A model generated the notes under the pieces. That model was not told the origin of the DNA. It was given only the letters and a program-made list of their open reading frames with translations, and did no database searches. A stretch of 64,000 nt of DNA from the NCBI RefSeq assembly GCF_031846515.1, contig NZ_JAVRHO010000003.1, forward strand, positions 124,001 through 188,000. Reading direction: 5' to 3'. This document shows, in pieces, positions 62,131 to 64,000 of the stretch. Made by a program: the position numbers and the translations under genes. Each line of letters opens with the position of its first letter. The stretch's first letter is position 1. Source of the DNA: Autumnicola lenta. Its GTDB lineage: Bacteria > Bacteroidota > Bacteroidia > Flavobacteriales > Flavobacteriaceae.

Positions 62131-62619
62131 ATGTATACGAAAGAATTTGAAATCCGCTGGAGCGATATAGATGCGAACCGACACTTGGCAAATACCGCCT
62201 ATATAAATTTTATGAGCCATACCCGAATGGGATTTTTAATGGAAAACGGCTTTGGTCAGAAGGAGATGGCGAAGCATAACCTGGGGCCGGTGGTTTTTTA
62301 TGAGCATATCTATTACTTTAAGGAAGTTTTCGCGGGAATGCCGGTAAAAGTGAGCCTGCAGCTTCAAGGTTTGTCTGAAGGCGGAATGTATTTTGAATTT
62401 GTCCATAATTTTTATGATCATAAAGGCCGCAATTTCGCCAGTTGCGAAATGATGGGAGCATGGATAGACCTTAAGGAACGGAAACTTACAAAACTTTCTG
62501 AAGAGTTGTTTCAAAATTTAAACGGACTACAACATACCGAAGATTTTAAAGTCCTGACTAAAGAAGACACCCGTAAATTCGGAAAGAAACCTCAGGATAT
62601 AGATCCAGCAGAACTTTAG
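62131..62619 (+). CDS. Hot-dog fold acyl-CoA/acyl-ACP thioesterase
   Basis: 162 residues. YbgC/FcbJ-type hot-dog fold: TKEFEIRWSDIDANRHLANTAYINFMSHTRMGFL near residues 3-36, with the Asp of WSDID as the likely catalytic residue, followed by beta-sheet strands to about 135. Thioester substrate unknown. Next gene 12 bases downstream. Confidence 0.82.
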   Translation: MYTKEFEIRWSDIDANRHLANTAYINFMSHTRMGFLMENGFGQKEMAKHNLGPVVFYEHIYYFKEVFAGMPVKVSLQLQGLSEGGMYFEFVHNFYDHKGRNFASCEMMGAWIDLKERKLTKLSEELFQNLNGLQHTEDFKVLTKEDTRKFGKKPQDIDPAEL

Positions 62620-62631
62620 AATCCGCTAGCT

Positions 62632-63270
62632 ATGAAGTATGAAATCGATGAAGTCTGGTATGCCTGCTACGGTTCAAATATTCAGGAAAAGCGTTTTTTG
62701 TGTTACATCCAGGGCGGTACGCCGGCCGGGGCATTGACTAATTATAAAGGTTGTAACAATACGGCGGCGCCTAAAGAAAATCATCCCATTACTATCAATC
62801 GTGACTTATATTTTGCCAAGGAATCCCCGGCCTGGAGTGGTGGTGGCATCGGATTCTTAAAGCCCGGCCATAATGAAGAAGCAGTCACTTTTGGGCGGCA
62901 GTATCTTATTAGCAGCGATCAGTTTACAGATCTTGTAAGACAGGAATTGAAGATGGAGGGCGAGCTGGCCATAGAATTTGGCGAGCTGATTGAGAAGGGA
63001 TCTGTTATTTGTTCTCCCGGCGGCAGGTACGGGAAATTGATTTGTCTTGGCCACAGGGATAAAAAACCAATTTTCAGCTTCACCAGCGAGCACTATCTTG
63101 AAGAAGAAATTAATCCGCCGGATAAGGCTTATCTTTCCACAATTATTTCCGGATTAAAAGAAATTTACGACCTGGATAATCAGGAGTTGGTGGAATATTT
63201 TCGCCAAAAAACCGGAATAAAAAACACACCGCTGGAAAACAATTTAGCTGAAATTGTTGAAAACTCATGA
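62632..63270 (+). CDS. Gamma-glutamylcyclotransferase-like protein
   Basis: 212 residues. The opening VWYACYGSNIQEKRF carries the GGCT glycine-rich YGSN loop (residues 10-14) that binds gamma-glutamyl groups. Later GGGIGFLKPG and FGELIEKGSVICSPGGRYGKLICLGHRD suggest a longer-than-usual GGCT-like barrel. The typical catalytic Glu is not obvious by eye, so enzymatic activity is uncertain. Probably in an operon with the thioesterase. Confidence 0.65.
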   Translation: MKYEIDEVWYACYGSNIQEKRFLCYIQGGTPAGALTNYKGCNNTAAPKENHPITINRDLYFAKESPAWSGGGIGFLKPGHNEEAVTFGRQYLISSDQFTDLVRQELKMEGELAIEFGELIEKGSVICSPGGRYGKLICLGHRDKKPIFSFTSEHYLEEEINPPDKAYLSTIISGLKEIYDLDNQELVEYFRQKTGIKNTPLENNLAEIVENS

Positions 63271-63434
63271 TTATTTACAGCATTGGTGCCCCCTGTAGTT
63301 GTCTGGTCTAGCGAAGTTGAGACCTGCTTTCTGATGATAATCCTGATTTAAAAAAACCCTCGACTCCGCTCGGGGAAACTCCAACCGATAAACATAGTCG
63401 GGAGGTTAATGAAATCAATAATGAAATAAAAAAT
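63271..63434. repeat. Short intergenic repeat of flavobacterial type
   Basis: Contains CCCTCGACTCCGCTCGGG (63358-63375), whose core TCGACTCCGC recurs in complement near 49318 (GCGGAGTCGA). Such words are recurrent in intergenic DNA of related genomes. Confidence 0.4.
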
Positions 63435-63962
63435 ATGCCATTCAAAAGTTCTGAAATAAGGTGGTTTTCCCGGGAGAAGCAGGTTCTTTGGGATGTTTTT
63501 GAAAACCTTCAAAAATCCGGCCCGGGAAATCCTGAAGAAGAAAGAACCGACTTTTATCTAAGTTCAAATACACCAAATTCCGGGATAAAAATCAGGGAAG
63601 GAAAGCACGAGTTAAAGGTGAAAACGGATAAAGATGAAAAGCTGGAATTTGGACTCCTGCAGCACTGGAGCAAATGGAGCTATGCTGAAGAAGAAAATAT
63701 CCTGAATTCCGTTAATTCTAATTTACTTGATGATTGGTTAAAACTGACCAAGAACCGGGCAAAAAAATCCTATAAAATCACTGCTGAAGAGAAAGTAGAA
63801 TTCACTTCAGAAGAAAATATAAAAGAAGGTTTTGATCCGAATTCACACGATTTGAAATTCCGTCACTGGAGTTCACCGGCTTTACGCTGGGATTGGAATC
63901 CTTCAGCAGTAAAACGAAATCCGCAGGAAACTTGCGCCTTGCGCTGGATCAACTTCAGCTAA
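63435..63962 (+). CDS. Hypothetical protein, last gene of the window
   Basis: 175 residues, no signal, rich in Lys/Glu. A strand pair GIKIREGKHELKVKTDKDE (about residues 54-72) resembles the KxR-ExK patterns of CYTH-like tunnel proteins, but this is only a weak similarity. Complete within the window (TAA at 63960). Function unrecognised. Confidence 0.6.
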   Translation: MPFKSSEIRWFSREKQVLWDVFENLQKSGPGNPEEERTDFYLSSNTPNSGIKIREGKHELKVKTDKDEKLEFGLLQHWSKWSYAEEENILNSVNSNLLDDWLKLTKNRAKKSYKITAEEKVEFTSEENIKEGFDPNSHDLKFRHWSSPALRWDWNPSAVKRNPQETCALRWINFS

Positions 63963-64000
63963 AAACTGGGCCTCTCCAAAATCTGAAATCCTGCAGCTAT

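Noticed and set aside
1..64000. CRISPR array, prophage, insertion sequence, tRNA or rRNA
   Set aside because: No regularly spaced identical repeats, transposase, integrase, phage structural genes or tRNA-like cloverleaf seen on either strand.

Overview
The window is a piece of a low-GC Bacteroidota chromosome, almost certainly a marine-type Flavobacteriaceae (Gramella/Salegentibacter-like). Supporting evidence: a SusC/SusD pair, a flavobacterial SUF operon ending in DUF59, DUF2480 and DUF3078 genes, many MKK-type lipoproteins, candidate -7 boxes of the Bacteroidota type TAnnTTTG, and UpxY and CRTAC/VCBS proteins. It holds 60 protein genes (the first cut by the window edge) and one decayed toxin gene. 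I saw no rRNA, tRNA, CRISPR array, prophage or insertion sequence.

Layout. 0-6.2 kb: end of a CbpA co-chaperone with its modulator CbpM, Xaa-Pro aminopeptidase, a hydrolase, a secreted HExxH protein and ThiL. 6.5-15.3 kb: SUF iron-sulfur operon (IscA-like, four-helix-bundle gene, sufB, lipoprotein, sufC, sufD, sufS, META-domain lipoprotein, sufE, sufT/DUF59, DUF2480, DUF3078), closed by a strong terminator. 15.4-22 kb: HflX, secreted and peptidase genes, and a repeat-rich gap. 22.2-38.1 kb: a polysaccharide-utilization locus in two facing arms. The forward arm is CRTAC/VCBS lipoprotein, SusC, SusD and GH2. The reverse arm, read GH9, CE15-like esterase, ThuA, redoxin lipoprotein, faces it across a perfect terminator hairpin. 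39-41.7 kb: a secreted beta-rich protein and an MFS transporter.

42.4-48.5 kb: a self-contained molybdenum hydroxylase cassette. It has a 2Fe-2S subunit, a Tat-exported molybdopterin subunit, a ModE-like DNA-binding protein, its own cysteine desulfurase, XdhC and a MocA-type nucleotidyltransferase. 48.8-51.5 kb: an UpxY antiterminator, a double-DUF2061/APS-kinase fusion and CysQ. 52-64 kb: housekeeping genes (pheS, gpsA, nadD, gmk, yicC) mixed with small membrane and secreted proteins, a HigBA module whose toxin gene carries two single-base deletions, a YheT-type hydrolase and a thioesterase.

The least explained signal is a short dispersed sequence, AAAAATGGCAAWTWTCGR. It recurs at least nine times on both strands, three of them inside intact genes, and it marks the ends or starts of two local repeat arrays (17.4-17.8 kb and 51.6-51.9 kb). 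The other points most worth a look are the DUF2061-DUF2061-CysC fusion next to UpxY, the toxin decay beneath an intact operator, and the four-helix-bundle gene lodged in the SUF operon.
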